In this document: piece after piece, positions 46,374-58,470 of the stretch | Layout: every line of letters starts with the position of its first letter | Position numbering within the stretch: position 1 is the first letter of the stretch | Assembly: GCA_023055425.1 (NCBI GenBank) | Contig: JALGPY010000001.1 | Span: 73,774,994 to 73,838,993 of the forward strand | Length of the DNA stretch: 64,000 nt | Direction: 5' to 3' | Source of the DNA: Linanthus parryae | Lineage: Eukaryota; Streptophyta; Magnoliopsida; Ericales; Polemoniaceae | Translations under genes and position numbers: made by a program | Notes under the pieces: generated by a model | What the model was told of the DNA's origin: nothing | The model's input: only the letters and a program-made list of their open reading frames with translations | Databases searched by the model: none

Positions 46374-49300
46374 TCACAGAAGCTGAAGTTTGGATCTGAG
46401 CAAGTGAAACTGAGAATGAGACGGAGATTTAGTAAAAATATCTGCCAACTGATCCAGAGTAGAAACATATTGAACTTTGACTTGAGATCTGACCACCATT
46501 TCTCTCACAAAATGATAATCAATCTCAATGTGTTTGGTTCTGGCATGAAACACAGGATTCATAGCCTGACACAAAGCAGATTGATTATCACATAGAATTA
46601 AAGGAGGTCTGGAGCTGGAAATACCCAATTCAGCAAGAAGAAAAGTGATCCTCCGTACTTCTGCAGCCACATCAGCTAGAGCTCGGTACTCAGCTTCGGT
46701 GGAAGACCTAGCCACGGTAGGTTGCTTCTTAGAACTCCAAGAAATAACATTTGAGCCAAGAAACACACAAAAGCCAGAAGTTGATCTCCTATCTTCCTTA
46801 CACCCAGCCCAATCTGCATCACTATAGGCTGTAAGGTTAAGAGGAGAATGAGCTCTTTGAAATAGTACACCCTCATCAAGAGTGCCTTTGATGAATCTCA
46901 GAACCCTCTTTAGAGCCACAAAATGTGAAGAAGTAGGATGATGCATGTGTTGACACAAGAAATTGACTGCATATTGTAAATCAGGTCTTGTAAGGGTCAA
47001 ATACTGAAGAGCACCAACAGTACTTCTGTAAAACTTTTCATCACTGGATGACACAGAATCTTCCACCACAGCACCAGAATCATTACCTTTCACTACTGTC
47101 GGTGTAACAACTGATTTGCTGTCCAACATTCCAGTCTTGAGTAATAAGTCTTTTGCATATTTAGATTGATGTAACTTCCAACCAAGAGCATGATCCTCAA
47201 CTTCAAGTCCTAGAAAATATCTAAGCTTACCCAAATCTTTAAGAGCAAACTCAGTTTTCATTTTCTGTAGAAGCTGGGAATTAAACACGGCAGAATTACC
47301 AGTAAGCAGTATATCATCCACATATACTAGGGGAACACAATACACACCACCAGAGTTATATATGAAGAGGGAGTGATCTGCAGCACTGAGTTTGAACCTT
47401 TGTGAGAGTAGAAATGAAGATAATTTGGTATACCAGGCTCTAGGAGCCTGTTTTAACCCATAGAGACTCTTATGCAATCTGCAGACATAATTGGGAAACA
47501 TAGGATGTGCGAAACCTTCAGGTTGAAGCATATAGACCTCTTCATGTAAAGAACCATGCAGGAAAGCATTTGAAATATCTAATTGTTTCACTTCCCATCC
47601 TTGAGAGAGAGCCAAAGAGAGCACAATCCTAATTGTTTGATGTTTAGCCACTGGACTGAATGACTCAGTATAGTCAAGACCATATTCTTGTAAAAACCCT
47701 CTAGCTACAAGTCATGCCTTGTACCTAGCAATGGATCCATCAGCAGCTCTTTTGATTTTGAAAACCGACTTAGCACCAATAGGTCTTCTATGTGGGGGAA
47801 GAGGAACTAAGGACCATGTGTGCTGCTGTAACAAAGCTTGAAACTCCTCCCTCATAGCCTTGATCCAATGAGGACATTTAGAGGCCTGAGTATAAGTGTG
47901 GGGTTCATGATCAACATAAGAAGAATCAGCCAAGTGTATCTGATATTTTGGATTTGGTTTGAGAATCGCTGACTTAGCTCTGGTGGTCATATGATGAGTA
48001 GGTGCAGCAACAGAACCAGAAGAAGAACAGAAGAGGATAAGGAAGAGACACAACAGAACCAGAAGGTGGTGCAACATGTATGGGTGTAGGTGGATTAAGA
48101 TTGGAAGAGACATCATAAACAGAAGAGGATAAGGAAGATGATGTATGAGACAAAAAAGGGTTAAGAAAGAAAGAAGTAGTTGTAGAAGGAGACACAACAG
48201 AAGAAGAGGCACTGAAAGGAAACACATGTTCAAAGAAAATTACATGTCTAGAAGAATAAACTCTGTGTGTTGAAAGATCAAGACACCTATACCCTTTAGA
48301 TGTAGGACAATATCCCAAGAAAACACAAGAAGTAGATCTAGGAGAAAGTTTATGAGGAGTATAAGGTCTTAACCAAGGGTAACACAAACAACCAAAAGTT
48401 TTGAGCATATTATAATCTGGAACAGATTTAAAGAGACACTCAAAAGAAGATTTGAATTTAAGAATAGCTTTTGGTAATCTGTTGATCAAATAGTTAGCAG
48501 TAGTAATTGCTTCTAACCAATAGACAATAGGTAATTTGGCATGATGAAGCATAGCCAAGGCTACTTCAACCAAATGCCTATATCGCCTCTCCACTCTTCC
48601 TGCTTGTTGAGGAGTGTGAGGACAAGTAAGATGATGAATAGTACCTTGATTCAATAAGTAGGAGGCAAAACTGTTGCTAACAAATTCTCCTCCATTATCA
48701 GTTCTAAAAATTTTAATGGAAGCTTTAAATTGAGTGGAAACATAAGAAGTGAAATGAACATAGGAAGTAAAAGCTTCTGATTTAGACTTCAAAGGATACA
48801 ACCAGCAATATCTAGTGAAGTCATCAATGAAAATGAGATAATACAAAAACTTTTGACAAGAGGCCTGTGGAGCAGGACCCCAAACATCAGCATGAACTAA
48901 ATCAAAAGGCTGTGAAACATTGGTTGTAGAGACAGAGAAAGGTAATTTGTGACTTTTGGAAACAGCACAATGTTCACACACATGTGTAGGACTGAGTGCT
49001 GGAACATGAATCTTTGCAGCAACATGATCATGGACAAGCTTGGAAGGATGTCCCAATCGACAGTGCCACAAAGAAGGTGATGGAACAGAAGCAATATGAG
49101 AGTAGCCAGTTACAGGAGAAGAGACAGATGAAGTGACTGGAAGGGAATACAATCCTTTATCACAGGGGCCCCGACACAGAACCTTCTGTGTAAGATTGTC
49201 CAGAATTGTAAACCCCTGGGAATTAAAATGAACAGAGCAATGATTATCTTTAGTTAACTGAGAAATTGACACTAAGCTAGATGCAAATGCAGAAGAGTAA

Positions 49301-50634
49301 AGTACATTTGGAAGAGCAAGCTTAGATGAAGAGGAAATTATAGTGCTATTACCAGTGTGAGAAATAGGAACAGCTGCACCATTTCCCACAGACACAGTTT
49401 CTCCACCATGATAAGGTGTGACATTGTCCAAAGCATGGATATTAGAAGTGACATGTTGATTTGCACCTGAATCAAGAAGCCAAGATGGAGTAGGCACTGG
49501 TCTTGGTAGTGGAGATAGAGGTGGAGTGTAAGGAGAAGGTGACAAATAGCCTTGAGTGTAGGGAGGAACAGTACTGTTGTTGTAGGAGAACACTGGCACT
49601 GAAGAGTGAATATGATGAGCTTGTGGACGTGGTCTAGTAGCAGCAAATTGAGTCACATTTAGGCGTTGCCAACAATTGAGTGCAGTATGTTTGCTCTTGC
49701 CACAGATCTGACACACCACTCCGGAAGTATAGCCCTTACCTCTTCCATGTGACTTATAGTAGTAGGAAGAAGAACTCGCAATGGAAGAACCTGAGGATCC
49801 AGAATTATTATACCTTGGCTTGTACTGAGAGTAACCACGGCCATTAGATGCATACATTGCTTGAAACTCAGGAGGTTGTAAGGCAGAAGATGCAGATGAT
49901 GATACAGCCATAGTAGAATCAAGAGAGTTCAAATGCATCTTGTTGAAGGACTTATGAAGCTCTTCACACAATAACAGAGAACTCAACTCTGCGACAGTAA
50001 TTGGAGAAGAACGAATTCTAACACCTGATTTGAAATACTCATACATAGGAGAGAGGCCTTTGAGAATGTAGAGCACAAGATCTTCTTCAGAAATTATTTC
50101 ACCAACTTGCAACAGACTATCAGACAACGATTTAACACGATTCAAGTACGCATCCATGGACAAATCACCTTGTTCAATAGTGCACAGAGACAATTTCAAC
50201 TGATGAATGTGTGACCTAGAAAGAGATGCAAATCTCGTAGAGAGACTACTCCAGATCTCAAATGAGTGTGTAAGATGGAGAACAAGAGGAAGTACCGTTG
50301 GAGAAATCGCAACAATTAGACAAATCTTCAGGTGCCGATCAATTGTTTGCCATCGAAGAAACGCCGGATTTGGAACAGATGAACCAGAAGAAGAGAGAAT
50401 CAGCTCCGACGGTGGTGGTTCAAGTCCAAGAACAAATTGAAGAAGATCATTCGCTGCAAGCGCAGTTTCCAATTGCGCTCGCCAAATACTGTAATTCGTA
50501 GAGTCAAGCTTGATCTGAATCAAGGATCGAAGATTGAAAACCAGAAATTGAAGACCAGAGGGAAGCGGATCCGAAGACGATGAAGACGCCATCACAACGA
50601 AGCCAAATTGAGCAGCAAAACAACCAGAAATCAC
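46374..50634 (-). pseudogene. gag-pol of copia element K, stop plus frameshift
   Basis: Met 50634 opens 886 codons with the same domain order as J: CCHC CQICGKSKHTALNC, protease WLLDSGANQHVTSN, integrase TDNGGEF and GRVERRYRHL. Near 48060 the poly-Ser linker region is short and out of frame. The downstream frame (SVAAPTHHM, RPIGAKSVFK) is open from about 48233 and ends at the same TGA as J (RYKA-stop-LVARGF, 47709). RT-RNase H is then open from 47651 to 46374 (VAKHQTIRIV…TEAEYRAL). Small amino-acid differences from J, such as an extra Tyr after SSSSYY, show that the two interiors are not identical copies. K needs at least two corrections, so it is less intact than J. Confidence 0.87.
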
Positions 50635-50658
50635 AAAGAATCACCGGCGATTAGCCAT

Positions 50659-50674
50659 GGAGGCTCTGATACCA
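50659..50674 (-). other. Primer-binding site of K
   Basis: Minus strand TGGTATCAGAGCCTCC directly before the LTR; initiator-Met type. Confidence 0.85.
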
Positions 50675-50923
50675 TGAAGAGAAACAAGAATCTAACAGAA
50701 GAAGATGAAGAAGAGAATGAAACTCACAGAAACGAAAAGAGGAATTGGAAAAATCATTATCTCATATATCTCTGTAATTACTCATTCTACATTATATACG
50801 ACTAATCAACCCTAACCTCCTAACAACCTCTAACAACCTGCTGACTAACAAAACAAGTAAACAGAATTACATGGAAGCCCCTAAAGTAATACAAAATACC
50901 AGATTGACACTTATACTTCAACA
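50675..50923 (-). repeat. J/K outer LTR, right
   Basis: 249 bp, followed by the TSD ccaag at 50924-50928. Confidence 0.92.
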
Positions 50924-51010
50924 CCAAGGAGTACAAATTTGGCAGCAGATTTGTTAGTTAAACTGCGAAAAATAATAGTGCTCTTCTGTTTAGTGATAGC
51001 TCTAGGTTTA
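50924..51010 (+). pseudogene. RNase H-like fragment, right part
   Basis: Reads STNLAADLLVKLRKIIVLFC, continuing AWVPR from the left fragment (41355-41375) with the TSD counted once. The VPR-x-x-N-x-A-D pattern is the usual end of RVT_3-type RNase H-like domains. It then fades into non-coding sequence. Confidence 0.6.
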
Positions 51011-51773
51011 GAAAGCAAGCAGAGATAGAAAGACAGTTTTGTAACACAGCTACTCAATAGAAATTTAGTTATTTGGTAAAAAAAACGAAAAGAATATGGC
51101 CTTAGCTCCAGTAAGAATGTCAAAAGATCACAAGCACTTGTTGTGGCCAGCTAGTAGACCCTCCAACGAACGAGTCAGTAACGATGACAGATATATGAAT
51201 AGGCCAGACGAAAAGTAGACTTACTAACAGGAATGTGATTTAGGGATCATGAATTATTTTCTGCAGTGTTTCTTATACTTATCAGTGTCAAAATACATTT
51301 GCATATCGAATTGTTTTTATTGTACTTTTATATTATCAGTGTCAAAATAAATTTAATTTTATAAATAGATCATTTCTTCCCAATTCTTAGTTCTGCTGCT
51401 TCAACTAATGGTACTTACTTTGTTTTCAAACACTTCGATTCGCTAAATCGCCCTACATTAATATGATTTAGGAGTAGATGACAAAATGAGCCAAACTTGT
51501 CAATGAACTGTACCTTGGCTACAAATCTGTTTACAGTCCCACAACTAACTGGCCTACAAGTTACAGTTCCTGAAGCTTCAAGTTTGTAGCCGACACACTA
51601 CTTTCTAAGAAATAGCAATCCAAGCTTCAGTCCGAGATTCTTCATGTCCACAATGACGAGGGGAGAGCTGAGAACAAAACTGGAGAATGAAATCATAGTC
51701 AGCAATTTGCCAAATATACATTGTTTATAAACAGCTTGAACCAGATCCTACTTACCAGGAAATTTACCACAGG
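51011..51773. other. Intergenic stretch and 3' flank of the helicase gene
   Basis: AT-rich, with no domain seen. The part next to 51774 should include the helicase 3' UTR. No clear polyadenylation signal was singled out. Confidence 0.5.
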
Positions 51774-54700
51774 TCATCCTTTCAGATTCAGCGAAGCAAT
51801 TTTCCTTTCCAAGAACTTCATACTACTTGCACCAGCCGCAGAACGCCTGCCAGTTCCAGCACTTGATTCATCTGGCCATGTCATTGGAACAGCTAGGTTC
51901 CTGTAGAAATGCATAAATGGACTCTATGCTTAGAGTACAAGAAGAAGAAACGTGTGGTGTCGTAATAGTCATGTCCAAGCAATAATCATGTACTCGAAAC
52001 AATTTCTGATTAAGAAGATGTCAGATGAAATATTCAAAATCTTATGAAGGAAAAGGAAGAAAAGGAGAATAATACAAATCTAACGAAAAGGCATCGAACA
52101 AGAGGAAAAGAAGAGTGAAAATGAAAAGAGGGATACATTAAAATTAAGAAGCAGCATGCTTACCGTTCAGATCTTCTGTATTTGCAGCGGTTCATAGCAT
52201 CTACTGTATATTTCCCAAATAATTGGTCAAGATCTTCTGCTAGTTTTGGTATCTCAGCCAATGATACAACATCCCAAACCTTCAGAGTCTGGATGTGTAC
52301 TGAATTTTCCTGGATAACTTCAATACTCCAAGCAAGATTTAGTACTCCGTTGACTTTATACAACTCCAAAAACTCAGACGAGGCCCCTTGAATCTTGCCT
52401 AGAAACTTGTTCCTTTGATTCAACCTCCATCCACTCAAAAGCTTTTGAAGAAGTGAAATCACATCTTTGCAAACCGCTACATTTCGTATTTGAGACATGG
52501 ATCTCTTAAAGTTGTCACTGAACTGCACCTGGTAATAAAATAAGGGTGGTAATATTAGTTTAGCTATAATCCAAATATCAATGGTACTTTCGTTTCTAAA
52601 TTAGGTTATCATCTAAAAACAAAGATGATATTCCACACATCACAATATGTGCATGCTCTCATTTCCTTTTTCTTGTAGTCCAAGAAGTAGTTTACCGATT
52701 TTAAGCAATCTAACAACCTCCAATTTTAAGAATTTTACCTTAACAAGACAAATAAGCAAGACAAAAGAGATTATTTAAACTAACACGCCGTTCTTAAGAT
52801 ATTTCAATGTCTAACGAGACTCCTAGTAATGAACAAGTAGCTTCAAACTCATACAGGGACAGAACCACATTTTTCCTGCAATGAGTTAATTGCGGCTACT
52901 TTTCAAAAATTCTGTGAATTAAGTTCCTTCTATGATAACAATATTGAAAAAGAACTCAAATCTTAGCTTACAGTTCCTAATGTAGACTGTTGAATAGATA
53001 GAGTATACCTTCCACACCGCGTTACTAAAAAGCAGGGAATAATCTTTGAGTAATGCATCAAACCGGTTGAGGTCAACTAAAGCACCTGCCACAGCATGAG
53101 CTAAGTTTTTGTCCTCGATTGCATTATGATAGCAGCCCCGTTCTTTTGCATCTAAAACCAGCTCCTTCCAAACAGAGCCACTGTTTATTAAAGTAGTTCC
53201 ATTCCCAATTACCCAGAGGCAATGTCTGTGCCAAGCCAGATAATCTTTCTTTAATCAAAGAAATACAGAACAAAAAAAAACAAAAAAATTTGCTACATTT
53301 AGGAAAGCAGTACCTTGCTCGAGTTAGTGCCACATTAGTCCTTTGAAGATTGCTCAAAAATCCAACTGCCCCGCACCCGTTATATCTCACAGTAGAGATA
53401 ATTATAATGTCCTCCTCCCCACCCTGAAACCCATCAACCGATCGAACACTAACAGAAAAGTTGCTGCTAACATCCGTACTGTATTTCTTGCCAAGTTTCT
53501 CTTGTATCGCGAAAACTTGAGCCTTATACGGTGATATGCATCCAACCCTCACCTTCTTTCTCGAGGAAATAGATTCTGCATTAGGAAAGCAATGTAAGAG
53601 TCGATAATCACAGTCTTATGTCAGAAGTCGGAGATCTATATCATGTTATCAGAAAAACATTATATACAAGAACTTTAATTACCATTAAAACATAAGAACA
53701 TTACCATGAATCAATGAAATTATACCTTTTGAGAGGCTTGCAACAATTTCAACAACTATGGCAGCCTCCACCATGTTTCTTGTACTATGCCTATTGTCCA
53801 GAGTCTCTTCCCCGTAGGCTACATTGATAAAAGAGTAGGTCCCGTACATTGTTCCTTGAAGGAAGCGTTTCTCATACTTTGTTTCTTTGACATTTGGACC
53901 ATCCATAATCTTATTCTCATAGAACTTCTTGTTCGGGAATAAGCTTATTGATGGATGCATTCTATACTGAACTTCAAGCATATGTTTCTTCTTGCCTAAT
54001 GTTACCAATCTCTCAAATAAACTTCTTCCAAATCCAGCATCCTCGCATTTCTACATCACAAAGAAAGCTCTTACACATATGCAATTGACATAAACATCTT
54101 TAAAATGTTATAATGTCCACTATTCACGACAAAGCTTTATGTAATGGCCTATCCATTAAGCGAACAACGCAAATCTGAGACATAAGCAAGCTCAATTACA
54201 TACCTTACTTTGAACCATTGCGGGAAGTTGTCGTTCATCACCAACTAATATAGCATGCCGAAGACCAGGGAGCTGCAAAGGGATAGTGGATTCACATTCT
54301 TTGAGCTGAGCTGCTTCATCAACAATCACCAGTTCAATTGGTACCATTCCATTAGTGTGCAATTTGGCAGAGCTTGAAGCTGTGCAAAATATCAAGCGCG
54401 CATTTTTCAGGCAGAAGTTTCGTATCGGAGCATGTGGATCCAAATCAGACAAAAACGAAAGTGTTCCACGAAGAAATTTCAGTATGTCAAGGAACTCTCT
54501 GGCCAAACTAGAGTTCCCACTCCCTTTGAGAAGCTCGATCAAAACTCCATGTGGAGAAATATTTTTTTGGAGCAATGCTCCAATAGTTCTGCAAAGGTCA
54601 CAAGCTCTAATCATTTTCTTTGCTTGTGTTAACGAAATGAAAGATGTGGGCAAATGTGTATACAGATCTTCGAAACAAGATTTAAGATGGTCCCCAATGA

Positions 54701-57400
54701 TCTTGAATCTTTTTATGATGAACTCTTCGAATGTCATAAGCTCTTCGACACTGTTTCTTCCATCATTGTTGTCACTACTTTCCGCTGGAGTATCCTTCCC
54801 GTCCGTTATATCACTACCCAATTTGGCTTTTTGCTTATGAAGCTTCTCCTTGTTACGTTTCTTGTTTTCCTTGAGGGTTTGAATAATTTTCCTAACCACT
54901 TTATTCTTTTTACTTCCAGAAAATTTATCTTCTTCGACCCTGTCCTTCTCCTTCGTATCTTCCTCTCCTTCAAGGTTTGAACAATTTCCCTCATCTTTAT
55001 TATTTTCCATTTCCTTATGATCCTCCATTTGTTTTTGGCTCTCAATGTACGTCTGGTAGAGCTCTTCAGGCTCTTCAAGGAGACAAATCATTGATTCTAG
55101 ACTACTTTTCCACCCAAATAATGCTCCCTCAAGGGCCTTAACTCGATTGCTAAGAAATACATCTGAAAGGTCTTCATGATCATCTATCTTCATTCTCTCC
55201 CCATTTCCAAACAGTACTATGTCTCCAAATCCATAGGTATCGTACTCCCGTGGTTGTGCATCTATAACCAAACCCATAAGCCGTTTTGTAATCCCCAAAA
55301 CTGCAATGTTAGTTGGAGCGCAAGTAAGTGTTCTACACTTGATTCTCAACAGAACAAATAGTAATGAAGCAACCGTCTTTGTCTTCCCTGTCCCAGGAGG
55401 ACCCCAAATGAGTTTGATCCTGTTCTGGTGATGACATCCTCTTGTGTCTACACAATTTAAAACTGCAGCTTTCTGGGATTCATCCAGCATATATGAGCTG
55501 ATGATGTCACTGGCTTTGGTAACAAGAGCTCTTTTACTTCCCAAGTGTAAACACTCCGTGCAGTCTGTTTCATTCTGAGAAGAAATGAAGCAAGAGAAGT
55601 TAGGCACACAAGATGTTACACCAAAATGAAGTTTACATGGAAAGAGCAGAAGAGCAGAAACCTCTTAAGAGGGACACATATAATTAGGAAAAGTTGCACA
55701 AAAAAGAAACCACAACTCAAACAATTGGCAATGGTATTTTACTTTTACCGTGACCGAGTCCTGATTATTTCCAGATTTAGCTTTCAAAATAAGTAGATGA
55801 TTTGTGAAAATAGTTGGTTTTGTGAAAACTGTGAAAAGAAATGTTTTTTTATTTAATTAATTGGGTACTTTGGCGAGGCGTAGACAACTCTGTTCGGGTC
55901 ACTGGTCAAATTCTATTTCTCGAACAAAATTAAGCCTGAAGAGAAATTTTCAATTTGACATGCTTAATCTAGTGTGCTATTTTATTACTCAAATTTGTGT
56001 CACTAAAACCAGATTGGCACGATCCTTACCATAAAACTAGGCTCCAGAGCTCTATTGATAATGTTGGAATTTCCTCCTTCCAAGTCTGAGTGCAATGCCA
56101 TCCATATACGCATATTAGTAATCATATTCGTAAGGTGAACAACGAATAGTTTCCGTTCCTTCTCATTTTTGTCTCTGTTCCTTTGAAACTCAAAAGGCTT
56201 AGAAGATAATATATTCAGTTTACCAGCATTGTCCCAGTCTACCCCTTGTATTAAAGCAAGGAGGTAAGGCCTTTTAGGCCTATCCAGATCAGCAATACAG
56301 TTCGGTTTAACATCTGTCAATGCAATGAGATCTCCGAACTCGGGCTCATATATACTCTCACACATTTCCCTGTCCCTTAATGTTAAACTCTTTAAGCGAA
56401 CATCATAGTACAGTTCCTTAGGAGCCTTGTGATCTTTCGAAACCTTGACAGATGATATTTCTCGAGTAGGTGCCCGAGAAACTGTTTGTACTTTGGAGAG
56501 CAAATCAGCATGTGTTTCCTCAATAAGCGGTAAGATGAATGACTGCATGTAATGGCTTGCACTCGTGAAAGTCATTGGAATTTGTTTAACCTGTAAAAAA
56601 ATGTTTCGGTCAAGATCATATTAGACTGCAGATAAAATGTAACATTAATAATGCCCACGGTTTTCAGGAAGTTTCTAATTTCCAACTGTACTGCTCCGAA
56701 TGAGCACCAATGAATGTGAACCACTTATGAAAAATCTTGATGTGCCAACAGTCCAAAGGAGATTTTAACATCTCGCTTTGTAATTCTATGTTGTTAAGAA
56801 ATAATTAATCAAGATGTCAGACAAGACAAGTGCACTAAACAAAAGCAGCAAAAGAACATCAAAACTTACAAGTACTGGAACATCAAAACTTACAAGTACA
56901 AGAATAGCAGAAGAGACACACCAAGTTGTTACCATAAAGAAACAATTTAACAAGAATTTTATGGTTCAAGTGAGGAGAAAATGTCTACATCACGGAGAAT
57001 CACCAGACAGTTTTGAAAGAACAAAAAAAAAAAAAAAACTAAAATGTTTCAGGTTCCTTCGAAGTAAAGTAATAAACTAGAGTGAATGCGATCACGTCAA
57101 CGAAAACTATTCTATGAAAAAAAAAAAAAAAAAAAACCCCACGAGGTTGAACAAAATGTTCATCTGATTAACATCTTTCTTCTACACAGATGCACGTATA
57201 GATGACAATAAGAGAGGATAATTATTTTGCTTTAAAAAAAGGGGAAGGACAATCATCATGAACTAGATAGATATATGTACCTTGCCCTTGTAAAAATGTT
57301 GGTTGAGAACATCAGAAAGAGACCAAGAAAATACCAAATCTATCAACCCTTTACCGTCCACTCTCTTTTCTTTCTGATCCTTGCTAGCATTTGTCATCAT
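51774..57400 (-). CDS. SF1 UPF1/SEN1-type helicase, eight exons, intact
   Basis: Exons: 57400-57281, 56590-56030, 55574-54204, 54050-53726, 53575-53314, 53225-53009, 52528-52164 and 51900-51774. All introns are GT-AG and the phases join to one frame of 3,348 bp (1,115 residues plus TGA). An in-frame Met at 57448 would add 16 residues. The N-terminal family domain reads [15 protein letters not shown] and [13 protein letters not shown]. Helicase motifs are Walker A GPPGTGKT (285-292), DEAAQ (646-650), GDERQLP (672-678), QYRMHP (712-717), [11 protein letters not shown] (838-848) and NVALTRAR (873-880). A charged Glu/Lys-rich insert fills about 411-502. It closely follows the plant family of Arabidopsis At1g65810-like P-loop helicases. 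ATP-dependent RNA/DNA unwinding is expected from the family; substrate and location are unknown. It is the only intact host gene here. Confidence 0.93.
57000..57140. repeat. Two poly-A runs in helicase intron 1
   Basis: Runs of about 16 A at 57024-57039 and about 22 A at 57117-57136 lie in intron 1 on the plus strand (poly-T in the transcript). They may mark old retroposon tails or simply length-variable homopolymers. Confidence 0.6.
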
Positions 57401-57492
57401 GTTTGATTTCAGCTGCACTCTCAACTCAGGTTGAGAAGAAGCAAACATGAAAAGCCAATAAGCAGAGCTTTAGTATATTTTCTTCTAGCCGT

Positions 57493-57511
57493 AAGAGAGA
57501 GAGAGAGAGAG
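57493..57511. repeat. Short (AG)n microsatellite upstream of the helicase gene
   Basis: About nine AG units, roughly 90 bp upstream of the Met at 57400. GA/CT repeats are common in plant 5' UTRs and core promoters. A role here is inference. Confidence 0.6.
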
Positions 57512-57799
57512 TTGACTCTAGCAGTAAATTCATACCTACTGTATTGGAATACGAAACATCCCATTCCCTAATTCTGATGCCTTTAACATCTCAACGTTCT
57601 AATGCAAGGGAACTAACCTTTTGAATTCCTCTTATGAAGGGAAAGGGAAATATGAACAGTGGATTTGTTTAAAAAAAATGTATGTACAGTGGAGAAAGCA
57701 ACCAACGTTTGGGATTCTTTTTGATTTAACATTCCAAATAACTTTTTGGGTTAATTGCACTATACCCCTGTGGGGGCTTTGTGCGAAAGATTTCCCTTG

Positions 57800-58125
57800 C
57801 GGCACGTTTGGTTTTCCGGACTATCTGTACTGGACTGGACTGGACTAAATTTTCCGGATAGGATTGCATTAGATTAGTTGAGCTATAACTAATAATGTGT
57901 TTGGTTTTGTGCAGTATTCATTCAGTATTAAGGTATAAATAGTCCAAACCAGCTAATACCCTCATGTGAGAGGGTACTAATTTGGGATATTAAACACCTT
58001 CTTTTTCACTATTTAGTACTGGTATTAAAATTAGTTCAGAACAACCAAACACAGTATTAACTAATACCTGGACTATATTTAGTCCAATCCTAGCTAATAC
58101 CGCTAATACTAAAAAACCAAACGTA
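57800..58125. mobile_element. Candidate MITE (about 326 bp)
   Basis: Near-matching terminal inverted repeats (left GGCACGTTTGGTTTTCC, right end reversed TACGTTTGGTTTTTTAG) with a direct repeat cccttg on each side (57794-57799 and 58126-58131). Internally it holds inverted blocks such as GGACTATCTGTACTGGACTG against TGGACTATATTTAGTCC. It has no coding capacity. The superfamily is not assigned because the TSD length does not settle it. Confidence 0.6.
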
Positions 58126-58131
58126 CCCTTG

Positions 58132-58470
58132 ATTACAAATGATGTAAACGACCTTCTGTGATTTCGTTTTCATGCGATTCCATTAAAATGTCATTCAAAA
58201 TGCTACTAAAATATATATACTCGTATATATACTTTGCCCTACCATTTTTCCCTTCACATTTTATCACTATTTTCTCTCTCTAGTCTATTTGAAGAACCTA
58301 GATGAACATGATGACCTAACGCCACCCCCAACCACTACCACCAGCTACATCAGCCATCGCAATAAACACAACTCAATTGAATCAAATAAACACTTCCACC
58401 ATTCACAAGATAAACAAACTAAAGTACTGGATATAATGTATAAGGAGTAGTTTGAGAATGATGAAAACTT
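58132..58470. other. Non-coding AT-rich stretch
   Basis: No gene or repeat was recognised apart from short ATATAT runs near 58210-58235. Confidence 0.4.

Larger units (their letters stand above)
41376..50923 (-). mobile_element. J/K composite: two copia elements in tandem sharing a middle LTR
   Basis: Structure LTR (41376-41624), J interior, LTR (46106-46354), K interior, LTR (50675-50923). Exact TSD ccaag flanks the whole block (41371-41375 and 50924-50928) and nothing comparable flanks the middle LTR. The RNase H-like frame of the target is restored when the block is removed. This fits one insertion followed by unequal recombination between LTRs. Gag, protease, integrase and RT-RNase H are recognisable in both. 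The protein style (LLNQGTIHHLTCPHTPQQAG, YVDDILLTGN) and short 249-bp LTRs suggest the Ale/Retrofit group; that is inference. Confidence 0.9.

Noticed and set aside
53124..53552. Reading the 142-codon frame through the splice site as the true helicase C-terminus
   Set aside because: Family sequence requires splicing at 53314/53225 to give [12 protein letters not shown]; the read-through text is intron.
54355..54840. 161-codon plus-strand frame inside the helicase gene
   Set aside because: Shadow of the long helicase exon 3; the minus strand carries all motifs.
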